Shown piece by piece: positions 22,629 through 32,906 of a DNA stretch of 64,000 nucleotides. The position numbers and the translations under genes were made by a program. The first letter of the stretch is position 1, and each line of letters begins with the position of its first letter. The stretch is from Eutreptiella sp. 'Long Island Sound 2002' (lineage: Eukaryota > Euglenozoa > Euglenophyceae > Eutreptiales > Eutreptiaceae): assembly GCA_964036045.1 (NCBI GenBank), contig OZ038382.1:132484442-132548441 (forward strand), in the 5' to 3' direction. The notes under the pieces are model-generated. The model did no database searches and had not been told where the DNA came from. It worked only from the letters and a program-made list of their open reading frames with translations.

Positions 22629-24056
22629 TGATGCACGAACTTGATAGGCTACCCCCTGACTATTGTTTTTCCAGCGGCCTCTGATGCACGAACTTGATAG
22701 GCTACCCCCCGACTATGGATTTGCCAGCGGCCTCTGATGCACGAACTTGATAGGCTACCCCCTGACTATTGGTTTACCCAGGGGCTCTGATGCACAAACT
22801 TGATAGGCCTCCCCGTGACTATTGATTCACCAGGGGCCTCTGATGCACAAACTTGATAGGCTACCCCCTGACTATTGGTTTATGCAGCGCCTCTGATGCA
22901 CGAACTTGATAGGCTAGCCCCTGAATATTGATTTGCCAGCGGCCTCTGATGCATGAATTTGAGAGGCTACCTTCCGACTATTGATTTGCCAGCGGCCTCT
23001 GATGCACAAACTTGATAGGCTACCCCCTGACTATTGGTTTACCCAGGGCCTCTGATGAACGAACTTGATAGGCCTCCCCGTGACTATTGATTTACCAGGG
23101 GCCTCTGATGCACGAACTTGATAGGCTACCCCCTGACTATTGGTTTACCCAGCGCCTCTGATGCACCAACTTGATAGGCTACCCCATGATTATTGATTTA
23201 CCGGGGGCCTCTGATGCACGCACTTGATAGGCTACCCCCTGACTATTGATTTGCCAGGGGCCTCTGATGCACGAACTTGATAGGCTACCCACTGACTATC
23301 GATTTACCCGGGGCCTCTGATGCACGAACTTGATAGGCTACCCCCTGACTTTTGATTTACCCAGGGCCTGTGATGCACGAACTTGATAGGCTACCCCCTG
23401 ACTATTGATTTACCGGGGGCCTCTGATGCAAGAACTTGATAGGCTACCCCCTGACTATTGATTTGCCAGGGGCCTCTCACCGCAAGAACTTGATAGGCTA
23501 CCCCCTGACTATTGATTTGCCAGGGGCCTCTGATGCACGAACTTGATAGGCTACCCCCTGACCATCGATTTAACCGGGGCCTCTGATGCACCAACTTGAT
23601 AGGCTACCCCCTGACTATTGATTGACCCAGGGCCTCTGATGCACGAACTTGATAGGCTACCCCCTGACTATTGATTTGCCAGGGGCCTCTGATGCACGAA
23701 CTTGATAGGCTACCCCCTGACTATTGATTTACCCGGGGCCTCTGGTGCACGAACTTGATAGGCTACCCCCTGACTATTGATTTACCCAGGGCCTGTGATG
23801 CACGAACTTGATAGGCTACCCCCTGACTATTGATTTACCGGGGGCCTCTGATGCAAGAACTTGATAGGCTACCCCCTGACTATTGATTTGCCAGGGGCCT
23901 CTCACCGCAAGAACTTGATAGGCTACCCCCTGACTATTGATTTGCCAGGGGCCTCGGATGCACGAACTTGATAGGCTACCCCCTGATTATCGATTTACCG
24001 GGGGCCTCTGATGCAAGAACTTGATAGGCTACCCCCTGACTATTGATTTACCGCCC
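22629..24056 (+). repeat. 53-bp minisatellite, array 1 (about 27 copies)
   Basis: The unit begins TGATGCACGAACTTGATAGG, continues CTACCCCCTGACTATTGATT and ends with TACCAGGGGCCTC. Unit starts at 22,629, 22,682 and 22,735 give the period. Most variation is in the last 20 bp. The order is uninterrupted, and one isolated degenerate unit lies at 24,243-24,290, directly before the SET-like gene. The period is not a multiple of three and no frame stays open, so it is not coding. The same unit forms arrays 2 and 3 in the opposite orientation. Confidence 0.95.
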
Positions 24057-24059
24057 CTG

Positions 24060-24242
24060 ATGCACGACATTGCTAAGCTGGTCCTTGCAATAGAACGCAC
24101 ATCCTCTGATCCAGGTGCAGCGGAAGACGAAGTGGATGAAGCAGCGGAAGCTGAGGCGAAAGCAGCGGAGGAGGGCGAAGAAAAAGCACCAAAAGAGGAT
24201 GAAGGGGCAGAAGCAGGTTTGCTTCTGATTGCACAACACCAC
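24060..24242 (+). CDS. Short acidic open frame, possible first exon
   Basis: ATG 24,060 opens 60 codons that become a Glu/Ala/Lys-rich stretch (EAEAKAAEEGEEKAPKEDEG). It lies between the last complete and the isolated 53-bp unit, and 30 bp before the frame of the SET-like gene. Composition is coding-like and could be a first exon or a stand-alone remnant; no domain is visible. Confidence 0.3.
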
Positions 24243-24273
24243 TGATGATCAACCTCGTTAGGCTACCCCCTAA

Positions 24274-27075
24274 TTACTGATTCACAAGGAGCCTCATAAA
24301 CGAAGCCATATCCCTGCACCTATAGGTCTTGCGAGTCCAGTGTCGGAGACGACGAAGGACCTGGCGGCTGAGCTGCTGCGCGAGTGGCAGTCGGACGAGG
24401 GGGAGGACCCGGATTGGTGGAGGACGGCGGGGCACAGGGAGAAGCCGCAGCGGGAGAAGAAGAGGAGGGCGTCCTGGGACCTGCACCGAGGGGATGTGAG
24501 AGCCCTTGGTATTTAATTGCATGCGTAAATGTTTTCTCCCTTTTCCCAGAAGAATTTAACTCTGATCCTTGCTGTTTGTATTCAGTTCTTCGGCAAGAAG
24601 GAAAGGGGAGGGGAGCCAGCGAAGAAGTGGGCCCATGGGAAGGAGCGAAGCCGAAGCCCAAGTCCTGAACGTCAGCTTCGTGGAGAAGGCTCGCCCAGCC
24701 CCCAGCCCCAGTCGCCGGTGGTCAGCCCAACCCCTACCGACGTGTTGATGGAGGCGGAGGAGGAGGAGGAGGCAAAGAAAACAGAGGAGGAACAAGGGGA
24801 AGGAGAAGGACACCGAGACTGCGGAGGCGGAGGGTGGGCGGAAGGGGGCAGAAGCGGGGGGCGGGGGGGTTGCCAAGCAACCGGAGGGGGTCACAATGAG
24901 GAACCGAAGCACAACGAAACGCCGAGTGAGGGACACGGGGGCGGGGGAGGAGGAGGGGCAACAGGCGGTGGTGGAGCGGCAGGGTTTTGTTATGGGGAAG
25001 TACCTCGAGATTGTGGTCTCCACGATACGGGAAGGCCGGGGGGTGAAAGAGAAGGTGCATATTGAGGCAGACACCTGCCTGGGGGAGTACAAGGGGGAAA
25101 GGATTGAAGGGACGGCACCGGATGGCCTGACGGGTAGGGGGGAGAAGGTTTTGTGCATCAAGGGCGGGGGGGCAGATTCGAAGACTGGGAGGGGGGTTTG
25201 GGTGGACGGCGGTAGAAGGGGGAATGTTCTGAGCCGTATCAACGCTCGCCCTCGCCTGGAGGATTGCGACGTGATCATCCACCTGGATGACGGTGTCCCC
25301 AGGGTTTACACCCGGCGGGAGGTGAAGGCGGGTAGCGAGCTGGCCATGTTCTATGGCATAGATTACCCGTTGCCCCCTTCGCCTTCACCTGCTGATGCTG
25401 CTGACCCTGATGAACCTGCTGCAGAAAGTTCCAACCAGGCAGTTCTAACCACCCAGAACATTCTTCCCAGCGCTTCTGCCCTGCCTGCAGGGCAACTGTA
25501 TGCTGATGACGGGTCCCTGGTGGGTCGCCAGTATGTTTCTTTGAAGGTGACCTACCCGAGCCAGGCCACCGTGACCCATGTTGATGGGGGGCAATCCATT
25601 GTCAGGAAGGGGGACAGGGTGCGTCTGCTGTGGTCCGAGATGGGGGGGCTGCACTTGACACAGGTTGAAAGCGGGACCTGTTGTTTCAAGAGGGACTGGC
25701 GGAAGGGGAGGTTCGTCAGGTCGTTGACCACGGTCTGGGGTGACCAGAATTCTTTGGAGGGCGACTTCATCCCAGCTGGGTCGCGACTTGCAGGCGTTTA
25801 CCCTCCCTGGTTTTGTTACGAGTTCGAGGGGGCTGCTCCTGGGGGTGTCGTAGAAATGGTGTCTGTGGCTGGTAAGTGGGAGGTGATTTCGGTGCAGAAC
25901 AGCAAGGACGTGTACGGCCAGACGGGTCAGTGGCTGCAGGTCGGAATCAACCTCAGGGGGTATGATGCGGAATACCAAGCTGCAGCGCGTGGTATCCGCC
26001 AGAAGACATTTTTTGTCCCGGCAGAGAGGACTTTGGGTGTCGACAGCCGGTGGAGGGCGACGCTTGAGTGGGCTGAGTGGCGGGCAGAGCACCTGGTAGC
26101 TCCGCCCGGCAAAAAAACCACCAAGACCCAGGACAAGTCCGTGTACGAGAGGGTGAAGGACAGGGTGTATGGGCATGTCATTTGCAGGGTTGATGGTCAT
26201 GCCATTAAGCTCGTCGACGGCGGTGGAGGGACTGGGGGAGGGATGGGCCACTGCATCTCGGTCATTGCCGAGTGCAGCAAGTATTTGAGAGGGACGTCCA
26301 GCTGGTTTCTGCTGGTCTGGGAAGCTGGAGGCTTGGATTCGCCGAGGATCAGGCGGATCTGTCAGGAGGTGGTGGACAGGGCGCTTGCTAAGATGCCTGA
26401 TCTGCAGTCGCGGATTGAGCATTGGGGAAATGGGGAAAGAGCTCAACCGTCAGCCCCCCCTGCGGCGTTGAGCCTGACGAGCCCAAGGCAAAGAGGCCTC
26501 GTGTCAATGGGGGTCTGTACCGTTGCACGTTTGCAACGGCAAATTTTTTTAAAGAGTTCATTCGTAGGGGGTTGTTGCCGGTGCAGGGAGCAGGTTTGAG
26601 GCAGCAGTTTGAGGTTCGGGACCCACGTTTCTGTTGGACAACCCTGTCCAAGTTTGTTGTTTCAGGTGGGAAACGGCAGATGAAGAGGTCTGTCCCCGTT
26701 CAGAAGGCAAAGGCTGAGGTGGAGGAGATGCTCAGCAAGGTCAATCCGACGCAGTGGCTCCTGCCACCAGAAAAGGTCATCCCTTATCTCCCCCTTGCTC
26801 TGGTTGACTCCGAGCAGTGCACCCCCCCTTTCACCTTCTGTCGGCCCAACTCCAAGGGCCGAGTCAGCAGTTTTGAAGCCTTCTGGGTCCCGGACGTCAA
26901 TGAGAAGCGGCTTGCAGGGGGTAAGAACGTTCGGCAGGTGGAGCGGGAAACCGAAAAGGGGGGAACCACCCAAGTTGCATGCGTGGTCTATCTCCCTGAT
27001 GAGACCGCCACTGGGTTGGAGGATCAGTGGGGGGGCTCGCTCGAGGGTTCCGGTAACCCTAATTGGAAGCACTAG
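24274..27075 (+). CDS. SET-domain-like protein gene, spliced, with two apparent frameshifts
   Basis: An open stretch from 24,274 ends at a GT donor (24,496). An intron of 90 bp (GTGAGA ... TTCAG, 24,496-24,585) joins in phase to a frame starting FFGKKERGGEPAKK. A +1 shift near 24,811, in a purine-rich run, leads to the frame 24,813-26,430. That part shows SET-like elements in order: LGEYKGERI, then RGNVLSRINARPR, then GSELAMFYGIDY (about residues 75-160 after ATG 24,896). These correspond to the SAM and substrate motifs of lysine methyltransferases, but the usual NHS-C-x-PN is replaced by NARPR, so activity is doubtful. About 350 residues of unknown fold follow. A shift near 26,430 continues into 26,422-27,075, also unknown. 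Arrays of the 53-bp repeat flank the gene in opposite orientations. Confidence 0.55.
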
Positions 27076-28370
27076 AAGGTTTTCTAGTGCTTGCATTGTG
27101 AAGTGGTTTGGGCTGTGAGATGATGGCGTGTGTAGTGGCAGAGCACATTGCCGGACCAAGACTGAGATCTGAACCCACGCATTGCAGGCTCCGCGATTTT
27201 CTTCCAGGGCGGGGGGGTCAGCAGACTGCTGTTTGCTCGGCAAATTTTACCCTGGACACCGGTTCCTGGACCCAGATATAATATTGAAAGGCCAGGCTCC
27301 ATTGCATTCTGTTCCTTTCTCTGCGCGGTGAATTCTATTTGACCTCCTACTGACCTCCTACCTGATACGCCCATGTCTAGCCCTGTGACTTTCTCTTTGG
27401 CGCTATTGGGGTGTTTGTTCATTTTTTGGAGCCAAAGGGCACCCTATTTCGTCTCATTTGACCTGATCTTGACCGGATCGCATTGCTTACTTTCCATCTG
27501 GTTTCACCAGGTGGGACAGATTGCAGGTGCAGGTACTGGTTCCTGTTACGGCAGGTGTTGTTACAACACGCTATTTTTTAGGTTCAAGAGTATTATTCAG
27601 ATCTACCTCATTTCGTCTGATTTGACTGGTTTGACCGGACCGAACCCTTTTTGTTTGTCTAACCTTGAGAGTAATGGCTGATACAGGCTACAAAGACACC
27701 ACAGCTACAGTACGTTTGCGTCGTTGGCTTCTTAGGTGCACGGGTGCGGTTGAGGGAACTCGAATTTTGAACCCAAATGGGTTCAAGAGAATCATACAGA
27801 CCCAATCCACATTGTAAATGGGCGTGAACCTTGTTCCTGACCTTAAAAACAGGTCAAAAGGGACCTGGGAAACGGCGCTGGCCAATCAGTGCAGGTAAGG
27901 CAGCTACCGAGGCTAGGGGAAGGTAGGTGACGCCACAGATGTGCCGATCCTGTGTGGTCACACCCCGGGAACCTAGAGGGCCAGAGGGTCCCCCTACAGG
28001 GGGGCGCTAACCAAGCTACGGCACGCTCTGGGCCGAATCCCAGCCAGCGAGTTTTGATTCCAGGTTACCGGCCAGTTTTTGTGGTTTACCCCGACGTGCT
28101 TATAAGTGTCAGTTAGCGTTGTCGTCATCAGCCTGATTCTGACTCCCCATGTGTTTCGCCCGTTTAACCAGAGTGTGAACAAATGCTAGTGGATCCTTGA
28201 AAATGATGTACTGGATTCGCACATTTTACTTGCTCAATCCTTCTGCTATTGATTTGTTTCGTCCCCTTGCCTGTCGTGCGTCGGCCTGTGAATGATGCAT
28301 GATTCAATCACCAATTCAGTTGATGCCGGTCGTACATCAGACGCCCCAGTGTTCCCCTTTTTACCCCTGT
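27076..28370. other. 1.3 kb without a gene
   Basis: No coding frame of interest. Two diverged copies of a phrase like TTTGACCTGATCTTGACCGG occur near 27,460 and 27,620. A short inverted repeat (CCCCCTGTAGGGGG on the minus strand, near 27,990-28,003) could form a hairpin. Confidence 0.5.
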
Positions 28371-28685
28371 ATCTCCCCCCATCAACCCCCCCCCGGGCCC
28401 TCCCAAACCTCCCCTCCAACACCCCCAAACCCCCCCACCCCTCTCCCCCCTACTCCCCTCCAGCCTTTTCCGCCAACCTCCTTCCCCGGCCCCACCCTTA
28501 CCCCCCCCGAAACCTCCCTGTATCCCCCCCCAATCCCCCCCCTGGACCCTCCTCCAACCCAGCCCCCCCCCCAATTCCCCCTAAAGCCCCCCAAGCCCCT
28601 CAGCCCTCCCCCCTCCCCTCCCTCCCCTCCCCCCCAGCTCAGCCCTCACCTCCCCCTCCACCCCCCTCACCCTCCGCATCCTTCA
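28371..28685 (+). repeat. Homopyrimidine C-rich tract
   Basis: About 310 bp that are roughly four-fifths C, with many runs of five to ten C interrupted by A or T. The minus strand therefore has dozens of G runs and could form G-quadruplexes, the plus strand i-motifs. A Pro-rich open frame is produced as a by-product. It abuts array 2 of the 53-bp repeat. Confidence 0.85.
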
Positions 28686-28718
28686 AGGCTGGGGAGGGCA
28701 ACTTCTTGCCATACATGA

Positions 28719-29318
28719 GTCAGACGGTAGCCTATCAAGTTCATGCATCAGAGGCCCCCCCGTAAATCAAAAGTAAGGGGGTAGCCTATCAAGTTCGTTC
28801 ATTAGAGGCCCCCGGTGAATCAATAGTCAGAGGGTAGCCTATCAAGTTCGTGCATCAGAGGCCGCTGGTAAATCAATAGTCAGAGGGTAGCCTATCAAGT
28901 TCGTGCATCAGAGGCCCCTGCTAAATTGATAGTCAGCAGGTAGCCTATGAAACTCGTGCATCAGAGCCCCTGGTAAATCAATAGTCAGGGGGTAGCCTAT
29001 CAAGTTCGTGCATCAGAGGCCCCTGATAAATCGATCGTCAGGGGGTAGCCTATCAAGGTCGTGCATCAGAGGGCCTTGGTAAATTGATAGTCAGGGGGTA
29101 GCCTATCAAGTTCGTGCATCAGAGGCCCCCGGTAAATCAATAATCAGGGGATGGCCTATTAAGTTCGTGCATCAGAGGCCGCTGGCAAATCAATAGTCAG
29201 GGGGTAGCCTATCAAGTTCGTGCATCAGAGGTCCTTGTTGACTCAATAATAAGGGGGTAGCCTATCATTTTCCTGCATCAGAGGCCCCCGGTAAATCAAT
29301 AATCAGGGGGTAGCCTAC
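28719..29318 (-). repeat. 53-bp minisatellite, array 2 (about 11 copies, inverted)
   Basis: The plus strand reads GGGTAGCCTATCAAGTTCGTGCATCAGAGGCC-type units, the reverse complement of array 1. Variation is again concentrated between GGCC and TCAGGGGG. Together with array 1 it brackets the SET-like gene as an inverted pair of arrays. Confidence 0.93.
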
Positions 29319-29706
29319 AGTGCTACTGCTCCAGGAGGAATATGATTCTAAGAATATGCAGGCTACAAAAAATCCAAAAATTTTAAGAATATGTGCAGCC
29401 TAGGAATCTCGCCCGTATTCCATGATTTCATCAACCTAACATGTGCATGAAACAAGAACGTCACCCCTACCACCTCAAGGGCGGAGGTACCATGCTCCTT
29501 GTCTCATGCGCCATTCACATGCAAAGAAATGCCAACACATGCTACATACACATGCAAGAAATTGCCAACACATGTATGTTCAATAACCTCCCACTCTTGT
29601 GCGTTTCGTCCTGAAGGGGGAGTGCCTTGCAACAACACCCATTTCCCCTTTGCCCCATATTCCCCCAAGGGAGGCAATGCTTGGTACCACAACACTCCCT
29701 CAAAAT

Positions 29707-30746
29707 TCAGGACATATTCATCTTGTGGGTGCCCGTGTGGTAAAATTTTGAAAAACGGCCGATTTCCCACCACACTTCGCGGCCGTAATCCGATGCAATG
29801 CACACTTCGAGTTTTTTCAAGTTGTGCATTGCCATGTCCTCGGGGGGTTGGGGGAGGATTGCAGCCCATGCGGGCTTCACGAAATGCCCTTGTTGGTCAA
29901 CATTCACGGGCCCGGGCACCTCCGAACCATCCGATGCCCCATCGGAATCAACCTCATCCACCTCATTCTCATCATCACCGCCTTCCTCTTCATTTGCATC
30001 ATCATCTTCCTCTTCATCTTCCTCCTCTTCATCTTCATCCTCTTCATCTTCCTCCTCCGAATCACTTTCAGATTGAACATCACCAGCATCATCCAAACTG
30101 AAAGTGTACTCCTCCCCCGAACCTTGGAGCTTAATGTCCTTTTGGTTGGAGAGGTCTTTCGCCAAGCCTGAACCAGCTTTCAGGGCCAACCTGTCAAAAT
30201 CCATCTTTGCACACACGTCGTCCCAAGCATTGCCCAACCACTTTGTCACCAAAATCCTTTTTTCTGAAACAGGGAGCTGTCCATTCACTATACGATCATT
30301 GTTATCCTCCTCCTTCAACCACTCATCATATGCCTCTCCTTTGCACCCCACTTAGAAACAGGACTCTGTGATATGTTAAACACATCAGCAACTGTTTGCT
30401 GTGGGCTCTGCAGTTCCTTCAACCTCTTGAGGTCCTCCATGCTGCGCAACTTATTGACAACCAGAAGCTTAAACTTCAGCTTAAATACTGTCCTGACTCG
30501 CATTTCCTTGTTTCCCTGGCGCCCTTTACCCTTGCCTTTGGGTGCTGGCATTGATGAGGAGGAGGAAGAGGCTGGCATTAATGAGGAGGAGGAAGAGGCT
30601 GGCATGGATGACGAAGAGGAGGAGGCGTCCTGAGGGACCTGAGGTTCCTCCACAGCCTGATGTTCCTCAACAGCACAGGGGGCAGGAGGTACGTCTCCAG
30701 TGAACGTGAAGAAAGGGGTCAAAGGTGTCGTCTTCTTACGCAGCAC
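29707..30746 (-). pseudogene. Pogo/CENP-B-like transposase relic lacking its catalytic core
   Basis: Minus strand, two overlapping frames. The first (30,746-30,315) has Ser/Met-rich repeats, a basic stretch and a psq-type helix-turn-helix QTVADVFNISQSPVSKW. The second (30,351-29,707) starts near the end of the first and resembles the C-terminal tail of pogo-type DDE proteins (RILVTKWLGNAWDDVCAKMDF), followed by an acidic tail of more than 40 Asp/Glu residues. The roughly 200-residue DDE core that normally lies between is missing, and the parts meet in different frames, as expected of an internal deletion. A short host-like HTH protein is the alternative. Confidence 0.45.
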
Positions 30747-30769
30747 ATCTGCTGCAGCGCGACGAAAGA

Positions 30770-31235
30770 ACTCATCTCCCCCGCAACACAGCAGTCCCCA
30801 TGCGCGACGGCTTCACCATTCAGCGACAAAGCAGTCCCCAAGCGCGAAGGCTCACCATTTAGGTCTCATGTAAGTAGCGCGACGAAGGAACGCGTCTCCT
30901 CAGCAAAACAGCAATCGCCATGCGCGACGGCTGCGGCATTTGGCTCTCACGTAGGTAGCGCGACGAAGGAGCGCGTCTCCCCAGCAACACAGCAGTCCCC
31001 ATGCGCGACGGCTTAACCATCTGGCTCTCACGTAAGTAGCACGATGAGGGAACGCGTCCCCTCAGCAACACAACAGTCCCCATGCGCGACGGCTTCACCA
31101 TTTAGGTCTTACGCAAGCAGTGCAACGAAGGAACGCGTCTCCTCAGCAATACAGCAGTGCCCATGCGCGACGGCTTCACCATTTAGCTCTCACGAGACTA
31201 GTGCAACGAAGGAACGCGTCTCCTCTTGCACCACA
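30770..31235. repeat. 81-bp tandem repeat (about 6 copies)
   Basis: Copies start near 30,877, 30,958 and 31,039 with GCGCGACGAAGGAACGCGTC and contain CCCATGCGCGACGGCTTCACC. The period equals 27 codons, so frames stay open on both strands (plus: ATKERVSPATQQSPCATA; minus: MVKPSRMGTAVLLGRRAPSS). It lies between the C2H2 frame and the HTH frame of the minus-strand relic and could be an expanded intron or coding repeat of it. Confidence 0.85.
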
Positions 31236-31734
31236 GAAAACCTCGTCTGATGTGCTTACCCTTGTGCGCAGCTAAGGCAGTCGCGTTGCTGAAAGTCTGT
31301 GTGCATTCCACGTACGGACATGCCAACAGGGCCGCCTTCTTCACTGCCGGCGGCTCTTTCACTGCGTATACTGCACCATCTCTCTGACGAACGAAGGTTT
31401 GGGTCACCCCAAAAGCAGTGAGGGTCTTCTGCTTCGTTACAGCTGGTTCTTGTGGCGGCGACTGTTGACTCTCTCCTGTTGGCGCCTCCTCCACATGAGG
31501 CTGTGGCGGTGGACCGGATGCTTGCTGCGGCTCCTGTAGCACATGTATTGTTCCACTGAGACCACTGCACCAAGCTGCTGCACCATGCAGGACAAGCGAA
31601 ACAGAATACGTCGCCCTACAACGCCGCTGGCAACTTGTGGCCACAAGTGCTGCAGAACTTGTCTCTATCTGCAGCCTGGGCACCACACTGCCCGCAGAAC
31701 CCCATTGACAAAGCCTGCAGGCGGAAACAGGCAA
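31198..31734 (-). CDS. Open frame with one C2H2 zinc finger
   Basis: On the minus strand, CPYVECTQTFSNATALAAHK followed by GKH fits C-x4-C-x12-H-x3-H. Upstream of the finger are a Pro/Gln-rich linker and the segment TKQKTLTAFGVTQTFVRQRDG. It precedes the 81-bp repeats and the HTH frame on the same strand and may be the N-terminal exon of that gene. The start codon is not certain and no other domain is visible. Confidence 0.45.
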   Translation of the reverse strand: MPVSACRLCQWGSAGSVVPRLQIETSSAALVATSCQRRCRATYSVSLVLHGAAAWCSGLSGTIHVLQEPQQASGPPPQPHVEEAPTGESQQSPPQEPAVTKQKTLTAFGVTQTFVRQRDGAVYAVKEPPAVKKAALLACPYVECTQTFSNATALAAHKGKHIRRGFLWCKRRRVPSLH

Positions 31735-31997
31735 CAGATACAGTGCTGCACTTAAGCTGCACTTAAACCTTAGTGCTCAATCTGTCGCTTTTGGCCCTTG
31801 ACATTGGTTTCCTTCATGCATTCATTTTAACCATTGATTTCATCCACTCTGGCATTGATGCGCACTAGCCGCGGGATTTACCGGAATATACCGCTGCTGG
31901 CTCTAGCCTGGCAACATCGTCATATTCCGAAATTTTCGTTGGAATATTAACAGGCTGGCAGTTGGAAAACGGCATTCTTCCTGGCGCGATGGCACTG

Positions 31998-32568
31998 TAT
32001 CAAGTTCGTGCATCAGAGGCCCCTGGTAAATCAATAGTCAGGGGTTAGCCTATCAAGTTTGTGCATCAGAGGCCCTGGGTAAATCAATAGTCAGGGGGTG
32101 GCCTATCAAGTTCGTGCATCAGAGGCCCCCGGTAAATGAACAGTCAGGGGGTAGCCTATCACGTTCGTGCATCAGAGGCCCCTGGTAAGTCAATAGTCAG
32201 GGGCTAGCCTATCAAGTTGGTGCATCACAGGCCCCCGGTAGATCAATAGTCAGGGGGTAGCCTATCAGGTTCGTGCATCAGAGGCCCCCGGTAAATCAAT
32301 AGTCAGGGGGTAGCCTATCAAGTTCGTGCATCAGAGGCCCCCGGTAAATCAATAATCAGGGTGTAGCCTATCAAGTTCGTGCATCAGAGGCCCCTGGTGA
32401 ATCAATAGTCAGGGGGTAGCCTATCAAGTTCATGCATCAGAGGCCCTTGGTAAAGCAATAGTCAGGGGGTAGCCTATCAAGTTCGTGCATCAGAGGCCCC
32501 CGGTAAATCGATAGTCAGGGGGTAGCCTGTCAAGTTCGTGCATCAGAGGCCGCTGGTAAATCAATAAT
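31998..32568 (-). repeat. 53-bp minisatellite, array 3 (about 11 copies, inverted)
   Basis: Same unit and orientation as array 2, starting at ATCAAGTTCGTGCATCAGAG. Arrays 2 and 3 bracket the pogo-like relic as direct repeats. The MULE gene begins about 340 bp further on. Confidence 0.93.
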
Positions 32569-32906
32569 GGGAGTGAGCCTCTCACGTTCGGACATCGTTG
32601 TAGACATGTCCATCTTAATGTTTTTTCTCTGCGCAATCTTGGATGTCGGCTGGAGCCTTGTGGGGCTGACCATAGTTTTTTGTGGTCTCGTTTCGGTCGC
32701 TGTTGTTCTCTCCCTTCCCCATCGGAGGCATCTTAGACACCACCAATGGCGGCGAAGATGGTCACCGTGTCGACTACCGCACAAGGGACGATGTGCGAGG
32801 TAATAGATCCCCATTTTTGTGTCACTCCTCGACAGAACCCTCGTTCTGTGTGTGCATAAGGATATCAGTGAGGCTGCCATCTCAAATCTGGTGAGGATCA
32901 TCACTG

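Noticed and set aside
22629-24056. CRISPR-like array
   Set aside because: There is no constant repeat alternating with unique spacers; the whole 53-bp unit is repeated, and the context is eukaryotic.
24734-25282. Minus-strand frames opposite the SET-like gene
   Set aside because: Shadows of the plus-strand coding sequence, Pro/Leu/Arg-rich, no motifs.
27140-27205. B-box-like GGGTTCAGATCTCAG on the minus strand
   Set aside because: No A box or cloverleaf around it.
27990-28045. tRNA-like A box TAGCTTGGTTAGCGC on the minus strand
   Set aside because: The anticodon arm closes to a 4-base loop and no B box follows at the right distance.
28292-28765. Proline-rich protein at the C-rich tract
   Set aside because: Open in two frames on the plus strand and as Gly-rich on the minus strand purely because of C runs.
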